Shown here: piece by piece, positions 1 through 6,477 of the stretch
Layout: every line of letters starts with the position of its first letter
Numbering within the stretch: the first letter of the stretch is position 1
Assembly (NCBI GenBank): GCA_030604165.1
Contig: JAUVWK010000068.1
Coordinates: 1-10,285, forward strand
Length of the DNA stretch: 10,285 nucleotides
Reading direction: 5' to 3'
Source of the DNA: Alphaproteobacteria bacterium
Lineage (GTDB): Bacteria; Pseudomonadota; Alphaproteobacteria; UBA828
Made by a program: the position numbers and the translations under genes
The notes under the pieces: model-generated
The model's input: the letters and a program-made list of their open reading frames with translations, nothing else
Databases searched by the model: none
What the model was told of the DNA's origin: nothing

Positions 1-427
1 CGTGGCTCAGCACCACGGCGTTGCCGGCCGTCTTGTCGCCGACGCCCTCGCCGCCGGCGCCCTCCAGGCCGCTATCCGGCTCGCCGTCGCGCACCGCCCG
101 CACTTGGCCGGCGGCGGCGGCCAGCACGGCAACGCCGCGCTTCATGGTCACCAAGTCGGGGACGCGAAAATCCGTGCCCCGATGGCCGTCATAGCTTAGC
201 TCGCCACAGGTGTAATCGAACGCACCGGGCGCCGGATCGCGATCGACATAGAATTGGATGACGCAAAGCGCGCCCATGGCGCAGTCCACCGGCAGTCCGA
301 ACACCGGTGGTTCGAACTCAGCGTTGGCGTCGCGCGGGGTCGCCGCCAGCAGCAGCGCGCCGAGACCAAGCGCAACCGCCGCACCGAGCGCGCGCCTTCG
401 GCAAGTGCGACCGGCGGCTTGGTGCAA
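1..427 (-). CDS. Secreted M23-family metallopeptidase, partial (C-terminus beyond left edge)
   Basis: This is a likely LytM-type zinc peptidase acting on peptidoglycan or another cell-wall peptide after export. Translated from a TTG at 425-427, it opens with an Arg-rich stretch (residues 7-12) and a hydrophobic core (13-29), with a probable signal-peptidase site after Ala-Asn-Ala (residue 36). The mature part has DYTCGELSYDGHRGTDF at 71-87. His82-x3-Asp86 fits the first two zinc ligands of M23 enzymes, followed by a GVAVLAAAAGQV strand near residue 95. The second H-x-H motif would lie outside the window. Cys49, Cys55 and Cys74 may form disulfides. The frame is open through all 142 visible codons. 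It starts 5 bases after the chvG stop, so it is probably co-transcribed with chvG. TTG is the only reasonable start, because the next Met is residue 51, beyond the signal peptide; GAGG lies about 10 bases upstream. Family call firm, start less so. Confidence 0.8.
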   Translation of the reverse strand, partial: MHQAAGRTCRRRALGAAVALGLGALLLAATPRDANAEFEPPVFGLPVDCAMGALCVIQFYVDRDPAPGAFDYTCGELSYDGHRGTDFRVPDLVTMKRGVAVLAAAAGQVRAVRDGEPDSGLEGAGGEGVGDKTAGNAVVLSH

Positions 428-432
428 GCGCC

Positions 433-2052
433 CTAATCCTCGGCCGGCAGGCGCACGACGAAGCGGGCGCCGGACGTGCTGGTCCGGTTCTCGCACACGA
501 TGCTGCCGCCGTGCGCCTCGAGGATCTGCCGCGAAATGCTCAGGCCAAGGCCCGAATGGCTGCCGAAGGCCTCGCCTTCCGGCCGGAAGCTGTAAAAGCG
601 CTCGAAAATGGCCTCCCGCATGGCGTTGGCCACGCCCGGCCCCTCGTCCTCGACGTCGGCCCGCACCAAGCCGCCCTCGCGGCGCAGATGCAGGGTAATG
701 CGGCCGCCGGGCGGGCTGAACGAACGGGCGTTGCTCAGGAGGTTCTGAAAGACTTGGGCCAAGCGGTCTTGCACGGCCATCACGACAAAGGGCCCGTCGC
801 CCTCGACATCGAGCGCCACCCGTGGCGCCGTACCGTCGGTGGGGCCGGTCGCTTGCTGGATATCGACAAGGGTGGACAGCATGCCTTCGAGGTCCAGGCG
901 CGTCGCTTCGGCGCGCGCGAGCTCGGTATCCAAGCGCGAGGCGTCGGCGATTTCGCTCAACAGCCGGTCCAGGCGGTTGACGTCTTGGGTGACGATGTCG
1001 AGCAACTGCTGGCGTTGCGCCGGGTCGTCGATGCGCTGGGCGGTTTCCACGGCGCTGCGCACCGAGCTCAGCGGGTTCTTGATTTCGTGCGCGACGTCGG
1101 CCACGAAACGCTCGATCGCGTCCATGCGTACCCACAGCGCCTCGGTCATGTCGTGCAAGGCCGCGGAGAGGTCGCCGATCTCGTCGCGGCGCGAGGTGAA
1201 ATCGGGGATCGAAACCTTGCGGCCTTGTCCGGCGCGGACCCGCTCGGCGGCTTCGGCGAGGCGGCGCACCGGGCGCGTGATGGTGCCGGCCAGATAGAGC
1301 GAGAGCAACACCGTGATCCCGAGCGCGATGGCGAAGGCCCGTAGCACGGTGAAGCGTACCTCGCGGACGCTGCGCTGCACATCTTCGGCGCTCGCCGAGA
1401 TGAGCAGCGCGCCCTGGATCCGCCGCAGCGGCTGCACCGGCAGCGCCACCTGCACGACGAGGCTGCCCAGATCCGATTGCCGGATGGCGCTGCCGATCTC
1501 GCCGCGGAGCGCGCGGGCCGCTTCCGGCAGACCGCCCACGGTCAGGCTTTCGTACTGTTCGGCGACGGGTGTGCGCGTGCCCGGGGGCAAGCCGGCGGCG
1601 AGCCAGTCATACGCGGCGTTCGCGAAACGCCTGAGCACACCGCCTCGATCCGGCGGCGGCAACATCTTGGTCTGCATACGCGCACCGGGCAGGCGCAGCG
1701 AATCGACCATCAAGGCGCCGGAGGAATCGAACAGGCGGATGCGCGTGCCAAACGGTATCGCGAGGCGCTGAAGCATGGTCCGCGCAATGTTCGGATCCAG
1801 CCGGCTTTCGCCCGCTTGGCCGCTCTCGACCACGCTTTCGCCGAGCGCGCCGGCGATCAGCGAGCCTTCTCGCGTCAAGGCATCGATCTTGGCGTCGAAC
1901 AGCTCGTTTTGATAGCGCTCCAAATAGAAAAAGCCCGCCACGAGAATGGCGAGCGCCAGCACGTTTATGGCGAGAACGCGAGCGGTGAGCGAAGTGCCGA
2001 ACCCGCGCCGCGTCAGCCGCCGCCGCGCCGGCCTCTTGCCGCTCGCCACCAC
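433..2052 (-). CDS. chvG: ChvG-type sensor histidine kinase
   Basis: Inner-membrane sensor kinase that should phosphorylate the adjacent ChvI. From the GTG used here (539 aa), order is: basic cytoplasmic tail (1-20), TM1 about 24-44, periplasmic sensor about 45-235, TM2 about 236-256, HAMP about 257-310, then the dimerisation/phosphoacceptor helix with VAHEIKNPLSS and phospho-His322. The ATPase domain has an N-box (QNLLSNARSFSP, about 436-447), DEGPGV (469-474) and HSGLGLS (499-505), so all catalytic motifs are intact. Length and order match ChvG/ExoS/BatS proteins, which control acid- and envelope-stress responses in Rhizobiales and relatives. The start is uncertain: the open frame reaches an ATG at 2250, but that would overlap chvI by 140 bases. 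GTG at 2139 and at 2052 (or 2049) are more plausible; none has a strong ribosome site. It follows chvI in one transcription unit. Confidence 0.9.
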   Translation of the reverse strand: MVASGKRPARRRLTRRGFGTSLTARVLAINVLALAILVAGFFYLERYQNELFDAKIDALTREGSLIAGALGESVVESGQAGESRLDPNIARTMLQRLAIPFGTRIRLFDSSGALMVDSLRLPGARMQTKMLPPPDRGGVLRRFANAAYDWLAAGLPPGTRTPVAEQYESLTVGGLPEAARALRGEIGSAIRQSDLGSLVVQVALPVQPLRRIQGALLISASAEDVQRSVREVRFTVLRAFAIALGITVLLSLYLAGTITRPVRRLAEAAERVRAGQGRKVSIPDFTSRRDEIGDLSAALHDMTEALWVRMDAIERFVADVAHEIKNPLSSVRSAVETAQRIDDPAQRQQLLDIVTQDVNRLDRLLSEIADASRLDTELARAEATRLDLEGMLSTLVDIQQATGPTDGTAPRVALDVEGDGPFVVMAVQDRLAQVFQNLLSNARSFSPPGGRITLHLRREGGLVRADVEDEGPGVANAMREAIFERFYSFRPEGEAFGSHSGLGLSISRQILEAHGGSIVCENRTSTSGARFVVRLPAED

Positions 2053-2110
2053 CCGCGACGGCGCCTGGCCCGGCCGCTCGGGCTTGTCCGCATAGTTCGC
2101 TGTGCCGTTG

Positions 2111-2824
2111 TCAGCTTTGGACGTAGCGGTAGCCGACACCGTAGAGCGTCTCGATCTGAGCAAAGTTCGGATCGACCACCCTGAACTTTTTGCGGATTCG
2201 CTTGATGTGGCTGTCGATCGTTCGGTCGTCAATGTAGATATGATCGTCATAGGCCGCGTCCATCAGCTGGTTGCGGCTCTTCACATGGCCGGGACGCAAG
2301 GCCAGCGCCTTGAGCAGCAGAAACTCGGTCACCGTGAGAAGCACGGCGCCGCCGCTCCATGTGCAGGTGTGCCGCCCAGGATCGAGCACCATATTGCCGC
2401 GCACCACGATGGGCTCCTGGGTTGCCCCATCGGCCGGGCCGTCCTCCGCCACCCGGGTCCGGTCGCCGCGGCGCAGGATCGCGCGCACCCGCTCGATCAG
2501 CAGGCGCACCGAGAACGGCTTCTTGACGTAGTCGTCGGCCCCCACCTGCAGGCCAAGAAGCTCGTCCGCCTCTTCGTCCTTCGAGGTCAGGAAGATGACC
2601 GGGATCTGGCTATGTTTGCGCAGCCGGCGCAGCAGCTCCAGGCCATTAATCTGGGGCATCTTGATATCCAGGATGGCCAGGTCCGGGGGGCGGTCCAGGA
2701 TATCGTTGAGGCCTTTTAGCGAGTCGCTGTAGCCGCGTACGGCGAAGCCCTCGGCCTCGAGCGCGATGGTAACCGAGGTCAGGATATGTTGGTCGTCATC
2801 GACCAGTGTAACGGTGTATTCCAC
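2111..2824 (-). CDS. chvI: ChvI-type OmpR/PhoB-family response regulator
   Basis: Cytoplasmic DNA-binding response regulator, 237 aa from the GTG chosen here, close to the usual ChvI length of about 240. The receiver domain (1-115) has the acidic pocket Asp9-Asp11, phospho-acceptor Asp53 in LAILDIKMP, Thr80/Ser81, and Lys102 in the KKP motif. The C-terminal winged helix (about 140-237) carries a recognition-helix segment ending DRTIDSHIKRIRKKF and closes with the typical LYGVGYRY hairpin. The N-terminus (TVTLVDDDQHILTSV) closely resembles ChvI. The start was chosen because it lies just downstream of a perfect TATAAT and a CAGGAGA ribosome site (2836-2842). An in-frame ATG at 2893 would add 23 residues but would lie upstream of the inferred transcript start. 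Partner of the downstream chvG. Predicted role: transcriptional control of envelope and acid-stress genes. Confidence 0.92.
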   Translation of the reverse strand: MEYTVTLVDDDQHILTSVTIALEAEGFAVRGYSDSLKGLNDILDRPPDLAILDIKMPQINGLELLRRLRKHSQIPVIFLTSKDEEADELLGLQVGADDYVKKPFSVRLLIERVRAILRRGDRTRVAEDGPADGATQEPIVVRGNMVLDPGRHTCTWSGGAVLLTVTEFLLLKALALRPGHVKSRNQLMDAAYDDHIYIDDRTIDSHIKRIRKKFRVVDPNFAQIETLYGVGYRYVQS

Positions 2825-2848
2825 GGCTCTTGGTGTCTCCTGCCGCTT

Positions 2849-2854
2849 ATTATA
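2849..2854 (-). promoter_or_regulatory. Candidate -10 box of the chvI promoter
   Basis: On the minus strand this is a perfect TATAAT, 24 bases upstream of the chvI GTG. No good -35 hexamer stands 16-18 bases upstream (the nearest is CAACCT), which would fit a promoter that needs an activator. Transcription would start around 2842, leaving a leader of about 18 bases that still contains the AGGAG ribosome site. Confidence 0.5.
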
Positions 2855-2874
2855 GGGCACATCATGCGGCCAGG

Positions 2875-2930
2875 TTGGGGCCAGATTGGGCATGGGGCGT
2901 ATTTTTCGGTCACATTGGGGCGAGATTAGG
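2875..2930 (-). repeat. Pair of 16-bp direct repeats upstream of chvI (candidate operator)
   Basis: Plus-strand copies are TTGGGGCCAGATTGGG (2875-2890) and TTGGGGCGAGATTAGG (2915-2930), 14 of 16 identical and exactly 40 bp apart. Relative to the inferred start at about 2842 they are centred near -40 and -80, on the same helical face. OmpR/PhoB-family regulators often bind direct repeats in such positions, so autoregulation by ChvI is a reasonable guess, but no ChvI consensus was matched. The repeats lie in the 128-base gap after the exporter gene. Confidence 0.4.
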
Positions 2931-2952
2931 GCGGCGGGCCGATATTTATCCA

Positions 2953-4338
2953 CTAGTAGCGGGCGATCGGCCGGCGGCAGACGACGAAAAATCGTAGGGT
3001 CAGGGCGCCGCTGATCGCCATGGTCCCGGCCAAAAGGCCCCACATCAGCCCATCCACCCCGATTTCAACAACAAATCCAAGTATATAACCAACGGGTACC
3101 GCGATGCCCCACCAGGCGATGAGCTGCAAGAAAGGCGGGACCCAGACGTCCGCGACCCCTCTCAGCGCCCCCATCAGGACCGCCTGGGCGCCGTCGAACA
3201 CGAGCACCAGCCCGGCGATGGTGATCAATGGCACGGCGGCATTCAACACCGCGGCGTCGTCGGAATAGATCGCGGCGAGCGGCCCGCCCAGGCCGAGGAA
3301 CGGCCCGGCCATACAGAGCATGAAGACGACAATCAGGATCGCCCCGGCCCAGCCGGCGCGGGCGACGTCGGTGGCGTCGCGCCGGCCCACCGCGTTGCCG
3401 ACCCGGATGGTGGTGGCGGTGGCGGTCCCGATCGCGGCCATGAAAACCAGCGCCACCAGATTGAGGGCGATCTGATAGCCGGCGAGCGGCACGGTGCCGA
3501 GCAGGCCGGCCATCATGGTGAGGGCGCTGAAGGCGGCCGCCTCCAGGCCCCGCGCCGCGCCGAGCGGATAGCCCAACCGACGCAGCTTTTTGGCCAGGCG
3601 CCAAGCGTCGCTGAGCCGCCCGCGCACGCCGAAGCGCTGGCCGTCGCGCATCAATAGAACATAGCCGCCGAGCGCCGCCAGCATGGCCCAACGCACGGCC
3701 GAGGTGGCGACGGCGGCGCCCTCGGCGCCCATGGCCGGCGCGCCCAGATTGCCGTAGATGAAGACCCAGTTGAGCGCCGCGTTCACCAGCACGGCGCCGA
3801 GCATGACCAGCATGCCGGGCAACGGCCGGCTCAGGCCCTCGAGGAAAAACGAGGTGGCGACCCACATGATCAAGCCGGGAAAGCCCCAGGCGATGACGCG
3901 CAGCACGTCGCCGCCGCCCCGCGCCAACTCCGGCGTTTGTCCGATGGCGCCCAGTGCCCATTCGCCGAAGAGGCAGAGCAGCGCCATGACGGTGCCGAAA
4001 AACAAGCCGTAAAGCACGCCGATGCGCCAGAATTGGCCGCACTCGGCGTCGCTGCCGGCGCCATGGGCCTGCGAGACCAATATCACCGTGCCTTGCAGCA
4101 GACCGACCCCGATCAGAATCATGACGATCTGCGCCGCGTTCGAGGCCGCGTAGAAGGCGAGCTGGAGCGTGGAATAATGACCCACCATCGCGGTGTCGAC
4201 CGCGACCATGATCAGCAGCCCCGCGCGCGCGATCACCACCGGCACCGCGAGCCGCAGCGTGCGGCGCAGATGCTGGCGAAGGGTCATGGAAGTGGTGGCG
4301 GCGGTCGGCGGCGCGGTGGATTTACCCTCGGAGGTCAT
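2953..4338 (-). CDS. MATE-family multidrug/toxic compound exporter
   Basis: Integral inner-membrane antiporter of 461 aa, the normal size for MATE proteins, which expel organic cations, drugs or toxic metabolites in exchange for Na+ or H+. After a polar N-terminus (1-27), hydrophobic segments continue to the end and fit 12 helices in two homologous halves (about 28-225 and 250-450). Family signatures include VDTAMVGHYS (47-56), LNWVFIYGN (189-197) followed by a Gly-rich GAEGAAVAT, and in the second half GTATATTIRVGNAVGRRD (304-321). The ATG at 4336-4338 has a modest AGGG about 9 bases upstream. It is transcribed away from the nitrile hydratase operon and shares its 157-base control region, so co-regulation is possible. 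Upstream of chvI on the same strand, but chvI has its own promoter. NorM-like or DinF-like subfamily cannot be decided by eye. Confidence 0.92.
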   Translation of the reverse strand: MTSEGKSTAPPTAATTSMTLRQHLRRTLRLAVPVVIARAGLLIMVAVDTAMVGHYSTLQLAFYAASNAAQIVMILIGVGLLQGTVILVSQAHGAGSDAECGQFWRIGVLYGLFFGTVMALLCLFGEWALGAIGQTPELARGGGDVLRVIAWGFPGLIMWVATSFFLEGLSRPLPGMLVMLGAVLVNAALNWVFIYGNLGAPAMGAEGAAVATSAVRWAMLAALGGYVLLMRDGQRFGVRGRLSDAWRLAKKLRRLGYPLGAARGLEAAAFSALTMMAGLLGTVPLAGYQIALNLVALVFMAAIGTATATTIRVGNAVGRRDATDVARAGWAGAILIVVFMLCMAGPFLGLGGPLAAIYSDDAAVLNAAVPLITIAGLVLVFDGAQAVLMGALRGVADVWVPPFLQLIAWWGIAVPVGYILGFVVEIGVDGLMWGLLAGTMAISGALTLRFFVVCRRPIARY

Positions 4339-4397
4339 GCGGCGAGACCCTATCCGATCGCCCCATGGCGCGAAAGCGAGGCGCGCCGCATGCCGCG

Positions 4398-4434
4398 ATA
4401 ACCCTCAATAACCATAATGTGATTTTGGTTGTTG
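4398..4434. promoter_or_regulatory. Imperfect palindrome in the exporter/nitrile hydratase divergent region (candidate operator)
   Basis: CAATAACCATAAT (4406-4418) and ATTTTGGTTGTTG (4422-4434) form an inverted repeat around GTG (4419-4421), with 11 of 13 positions complementary. A further ATAACC at 4398-4403 sits 10 bp before the one at 4408-4413, one helical turn away. The block is markedly more AT-rich than its surroundings and lies 62 bases before the nitrile hydratase start and 68 bases before the exporter start. It looks like a binding site for a dimeric regulator that could act on both directions. No regulator gene is nearby. Confidence 0.5.
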
Positions 4435-4495
4435 CCCCGGTGGCGGCATATTTGCGAGATTATGTCGCGAAGCAGGGCATAGGGGGTTTGATATC

Positions 4496-5092
4496 ATGGC
4501 GCACCGTCATACCGCGCCGCCATCGGACACGGCACTGCGTGTCAAGGCGCTGGAATCTCTTCTCGTGGAAAAAGGTCTCGTCGACCCCAAGGCGCTCGAT
4601 GAGGTCATCGATACTTACGAAAACAAGGTGGGTCCCCGCAACGGCGCCAAGGTCGTCGCGCGGGCCTGGGTCAACCCCGATTACAAGGCGAGGCTGCTCG
4701 ACGACGGCACTGCCGCGATCGCCGAACTCGGCTTTTCCGGCGTGCAGGGCGAGGACATGGTGGTCATCGAGAACAAGCCGAAGGTGCACAATCTGTTGGT
4801 CTGTACGCTGTGCTCCTGCTACCCGTGGCCGACCCTCGGCTTGCCGCCGGTATGGTACAAGGCGGCACCCTATCGGGCCCGGGCGGTGAGCGATCCGCGC
4901 GGCGTCTTGAAGGAGTTCGGCGTTACTCTTGCGGACGATGTGGAAGTCCGGGTTTGGGACAGCACCGCCGAGCTGCGCTACATGGTTTTGCCCGAGCGTC
5001 CGGGCGGTACGGATGGCATGAGCGAGGCCGAGCTGGCGGCGCTGGTGACGCGCGATGCCATGATCGGCACCGCCAAGGTCGCCGCCCCTTAA
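4496..5092 (+). CDS. Cobalt-type nitrile hydratase, alpha subunit
   Basis: Metal-binding catalytic subunit of nitrile hydratase, which adds water to a nitrile to give the amide in the cytoplasm. The 198-aa protein has the normal size (about 200). The metal site is V-C-T-L-C-S-C-Y at 102-109: Cys103, Cys106 and Cys108 plus backbone amides of Ser107 and Cys108 hold the metal, and the two later cysteines are normally oxidised to sulfinic and sulfenic acid. Thr104 marks the cobalt type; iron enzymes carry Ser there. Flanking segments typical of the family are VGPRNGAKVVARAWVNPDYK (about 45-64), PWPTLGLPPVWYK (110-122), YRARAVSDPRGVLKEFG and WDSTAELRYMVLPERPGGT. AGGGGG sits 9 bases before the ATG. 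First gene of a six-gene operon. The related gamma subunit of thiocyanate hydrolase has the same cysteine motif, so substrate is not settled by the motif alone. Confidence 0.95.
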   Translation: MAHRHTAPPSDTALRVKALESLLVEKGLVDPKALDEVIDTYENKVGPRNGAKVVARAWVNPDYKARLLDDGTAAIAELGFSGVQGEDMVVIENKPKVHNLLVCTLCSCYPWPTLGLPPVWYKAAPYRARAVSDPRGVLKEFGVTLADDVEVRVWDSTAELRYMVLPERPGGTDGMSEAELAALVTRDAMIGTAKVAAP

Positions 5093-5141
5093 ACAGCACC
5101 GCGCGCGGGACGCCGATCAAGGGGATCACTAGGAGATCAAG

Positions 5142-5453
5142 ATGAACGGAATCCACGATCTCGGCGGGATGCACGGCATGGGGCCGGTCGATCCGGAGCG
5201 CAACGAGCCCGTGTTTCACGAGGAATGGGAACGGCGCGTGTTTGGGCTCATGATCGCGACCTTCGGTGGCGGTCATTACAACGTCGACGAGTTTCGCCAC
5301 GGCATCGAGCGCATGGATCCCGCGCATTACCTGACAACCAGCTACTACGAGCACTGGCTGCACACCGTCGAGACCCTGTTGATCGAAAAAGGCACGATCA
5401 CACGCAAGGAGCTCGATGCCCGCCAGGCCAAGCTTGCCAAGGGAGGGTCGTGA
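5142..5453 (+). CDS. Nitrile hydratase beta subunit, N-terminal half as a separate protein
   Basis: This 103-aa protein corresponds to the N-terminal half of a standard beta subunit (about 220-230 aa). It opens with the classic MNGIHDLGGMHGMGPV and continues with VFHEEWERRVFGL, YNVDEFRHGIERM and YYEHWLHTVETLL. Arg52 falls at the position of the conserved beta-Arg52 that contacts the oxidised alpha-subunit cysteines in the Pseudonocardia thermophila enzyme. The gene ends at a TGA whose last base is the A of the next gene's ATG. A good AGGAGAT ribosome site precedes the ATG. It should assemble with the alpha subunit and the separate C-terminal half. The layout parallels thiocyanate hydrolase (ScnB/ScnA/ScnC) and toyocamycin nitrile hydratase (three genes), though the N-terminal sequence is of ordinary nitrile hydratase type. 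A recent frameshift in a fused gene is the main alternative. Confidence 0.92.
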   Translation: MNGIHDLGGMHGMGPVDPERNEPVFHEEWERRVFGLMIATFGGGHYNVDEFRHGIERMDPAHYLTTSYYEHWLHTVETLLIEKGTITRKELDARQAKLAKGGS

Positions 5454-5803
5454 TGCCGGTCCTTACCGCCGATATGGTCGAGGGGCTGGTCAAAACCGGG
5501 GCCTCGTGTCGAGTCGACGCCGACGTCAAAGCGAAATTCAAGCAGGGCGACAAAGTCATCGCCCGCAACATCAATCCGCCGACGCACACGCGCCTGCCGC
5601 GTTACGTGCGCGGCAAGCGCGGGGTGATCGCTCTCGATCATGGCGTCTTCGCCTTTCCCGATACCAGTGCGCACGGCAAGGGCGAGACGCCGCAGCATGT
5701 CTACAGCGTACGCTTTACCGCCCGCGAGCTGTGGGGCAAGGACGCCTCCGAGCGGGATAGCCTCAATATCGATATGTGGGACGATTATCTGGATCCGGCG
5801 TAG
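5453..5803 (+). CDS. Nitrile hydratase beta subunit, C-terminal half as a separate protein
   Basis: The 116-aa product is the SH3-like C-terminal half of a nitrile hydratase beta subunit. Recognisable segments are MVEGLVKTGASCRVDADV (8-25), KFKQGDKVIARNINPPTHT (28-46), RLPRYVRGKRGVI (47-59), DHGVFAFPDTSAHGKGE, QHVYSVRFTARELWG and the terminal IDMWDDYLDPA. One Arg of the RLPRYVRG segment should match the second conserved active-site Arg of beta subunits. Together with the preceding protein it sums to 219 residues, the length of a normal fused subunit, and the break falls in the linker between domains. The ATG overlaps the previous stop by one base (TGATG), and GGGAGG six bases upstream serves as its own ribosome site, so the two halves should be made in equal amounts by coupled translation. 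The frame continues open upstream inside the beta-N gene, but that stretch does not encode beta-like sequence. Confidence 0.9.
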   Translation: MPVLTADMVEGLVKTGASCRVDADVKAKFKQGDKVIARNINPPTHTRLPRYVRGKRGVIALDHGVFAFPDTSAHGKGETPQHVYSVRFTARELWGKDASERDSLNIDMWDDYLDPA

Positions 5804-5841
5804 CCCGGCCTCGGGGACGTCGCGGCAGGGGGATTAAAGAC

Positions 5842-6213
5842 ATGGCGGAGCCGTTGATCCCGGATACAATGACGGCGCTACCGCGGGACGAAAGCGGGCA
5901 GACCTTCGCCGAACCATGGCAGGCCCAGGTTTTCGCCTTGACGGTCAGGCTGTCACAGGCAGGATATTTCACCTGGACGGAATGGGTCGACTATTTCAGC
6001 GCCGCCGTCGCGGCCGACAAGGACCGGGCGCAGGCCGACCACGGCGCGGCCTATTTCCTGCAGTGGCTGGCGGCGCTCGAGCGGATCGTCGATGCCAAGG
6101 GATTGGCCTCGACCCAGGAGTTGCTCGAGCGCAAGGCCGCCTGGAAAGACGCGGCGCACAACACGCCGTTCGGGGAGCCGATCGAGCTCCGGCGGGTCTC
6201 GGCCCAGGGCTGA
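5842..6213 (+). CDS. Nitrile hydratase accessory (activator-like) protein
   Basis: A 123-aa soluble protein of the nitrile hydratase accessory family. Relatives such as P14K/NhlE form a complex with the alpha subunit and help load cobalt and mature the cysteine ligands. The motif order is clear: LPRDESGQTFAEPWQAQVFAL (about 14-34), AGYFTWTEWVDYFSAA (45-60), AAYFLQWLAALERIVDAKG (74-92), then ELLERKAAWKDAAHNTPFGEPIEL (about 97-119). The fold resembles the N-terminal half of the beta subunit, which fits the idea that the accessory protein swaps places with beta during maturation. The ATG at 5842 has AGGGGG 9 bases upstream; an in-frame ATG at 5776 would overlap the beta-C gene and add Arg-rich non-homologous residues. 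Thirty-eight bases follow the beta-C stop and 42 precede cbtB, consistent with one transcript. Confidence 0.88.
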   Translation: MAEPLIPDTMTALPRDESGQTFAEPWQAQVFALTVRLSQAGYFTWTEWVDYFSAAVAADKDRAQADHGAAYFLQWLAALERIVDAKGLASTQELLERKAAWKDAAHNTPFGEPIELRRVSAQG

Positions 6214-6255
6214 GGCGCGCGTGCGGACGATAGCTAAGGGGACGACCAAGGGAAG

Positions 6256-6459
6256 ATGACAATATCCAATAGCTCTTCAGCGGCACCGACCCGACCGACC
6301 CAAGCTGCTTCGGTGAGAAGCATCGCGCGGCTCTGGCCCGTCGTGTTCGCCATGCTGCTCGGCGTGTTCATCGTTTACGGCGCCGGCTTCGCCAGTCCGG
6401 CGAGCCTGCACAACGCCGCGCACGATTCGCGTCACTCCTTCGCTTTTCCCTGCCACTAG
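6256..6459 (+). CDS. cbtB: Cobalt transporter subunit CbtB
   Basis: Small (67 aa) one-helix membrane protein of the CbtB family, partner of CbtA in cobalt uptake. A polar N-terminus (1-25) is followed by a membrane helix about 26-46 and then the diagnostic C-terminal metal-ligand block: HNAAHDSRHSFAFPCH at 52-67, giving His52, His56, His60, Cys66 and the terminal His67. Ending in Phe-Pro-Cys-His is typical of the family. The ATG follows an AAGGGAAG purine run. CbtAB genes are best known behind cobalamin riboswitches in B12 regulons; here the pair is embedded in a cobalt-enzyme operon, and the 42-base gap upstream has no room for a riboswitch. The neighbours strongly suggest it feeds cobalt to the nitrile hydratase. 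Confidence 0.92.
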   Translation: MTISNSSSAAPTRPTQAASVRSIARLWPVVFAMLLGVFIVYGAGFASPASLHNAAHDSRHSFAFPCH

Positions 6460-6477
6460 GCCAGCGGAGGCGGGGCC

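Noticed and set aside
2..199. Plus-strand open frame at the left edge
   Set aside because: It lies opposite the M23 peptidase frame, whose HRGTDF and DYTCG motifs are convincing; the plus-strand product matches nothing recognisable.
307..1344. Long plus-strand reading frame (345 codons) opposite chvG
   Set aside because: It is a shadow of the chvG coding strand in GC-rich DNA. Its product is low-complexity Arg/Ala/Gly/His-rich with no recognisable domain, while the opposite strand encodes an intact kinase.
2053..2250. N-terminal extension of chvG to the ATG at 2250
   Set aside because: It would overlap the chvI coding end by 140 bases and encodes Ser/Thr-rich residues unlike ChvG N-termini; a GTG start downstream of the chvI stop is more plausible.
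4496..5803. Thiocyanate hydrolase (ScnBAC) as the primary call
   Set aside because: The three-gene layout is similar, but the gene order differs, the beta-N (103 aa) is much shorter than ScnB, and MNGIHDLGGMHG with an NHase-type accessory gene is typical of nitrile hydratase. It remains an alternative until a tree is built.
5225..5803. Beta-C gene starting far upstream in its open frame
   Set aside because: The frame is open back to 5225, but that part overlaps beta-N and encodes no beta-like residues; conserved sequence begins at the ATG at 5453.
6214..6255. Cobalamin riboswitch ahead of cbtB
   Set aside because: Only 42 bases separate the accessory gene from cbtB, far too few for the aptamer, and no B12-box-like sequence is visible.
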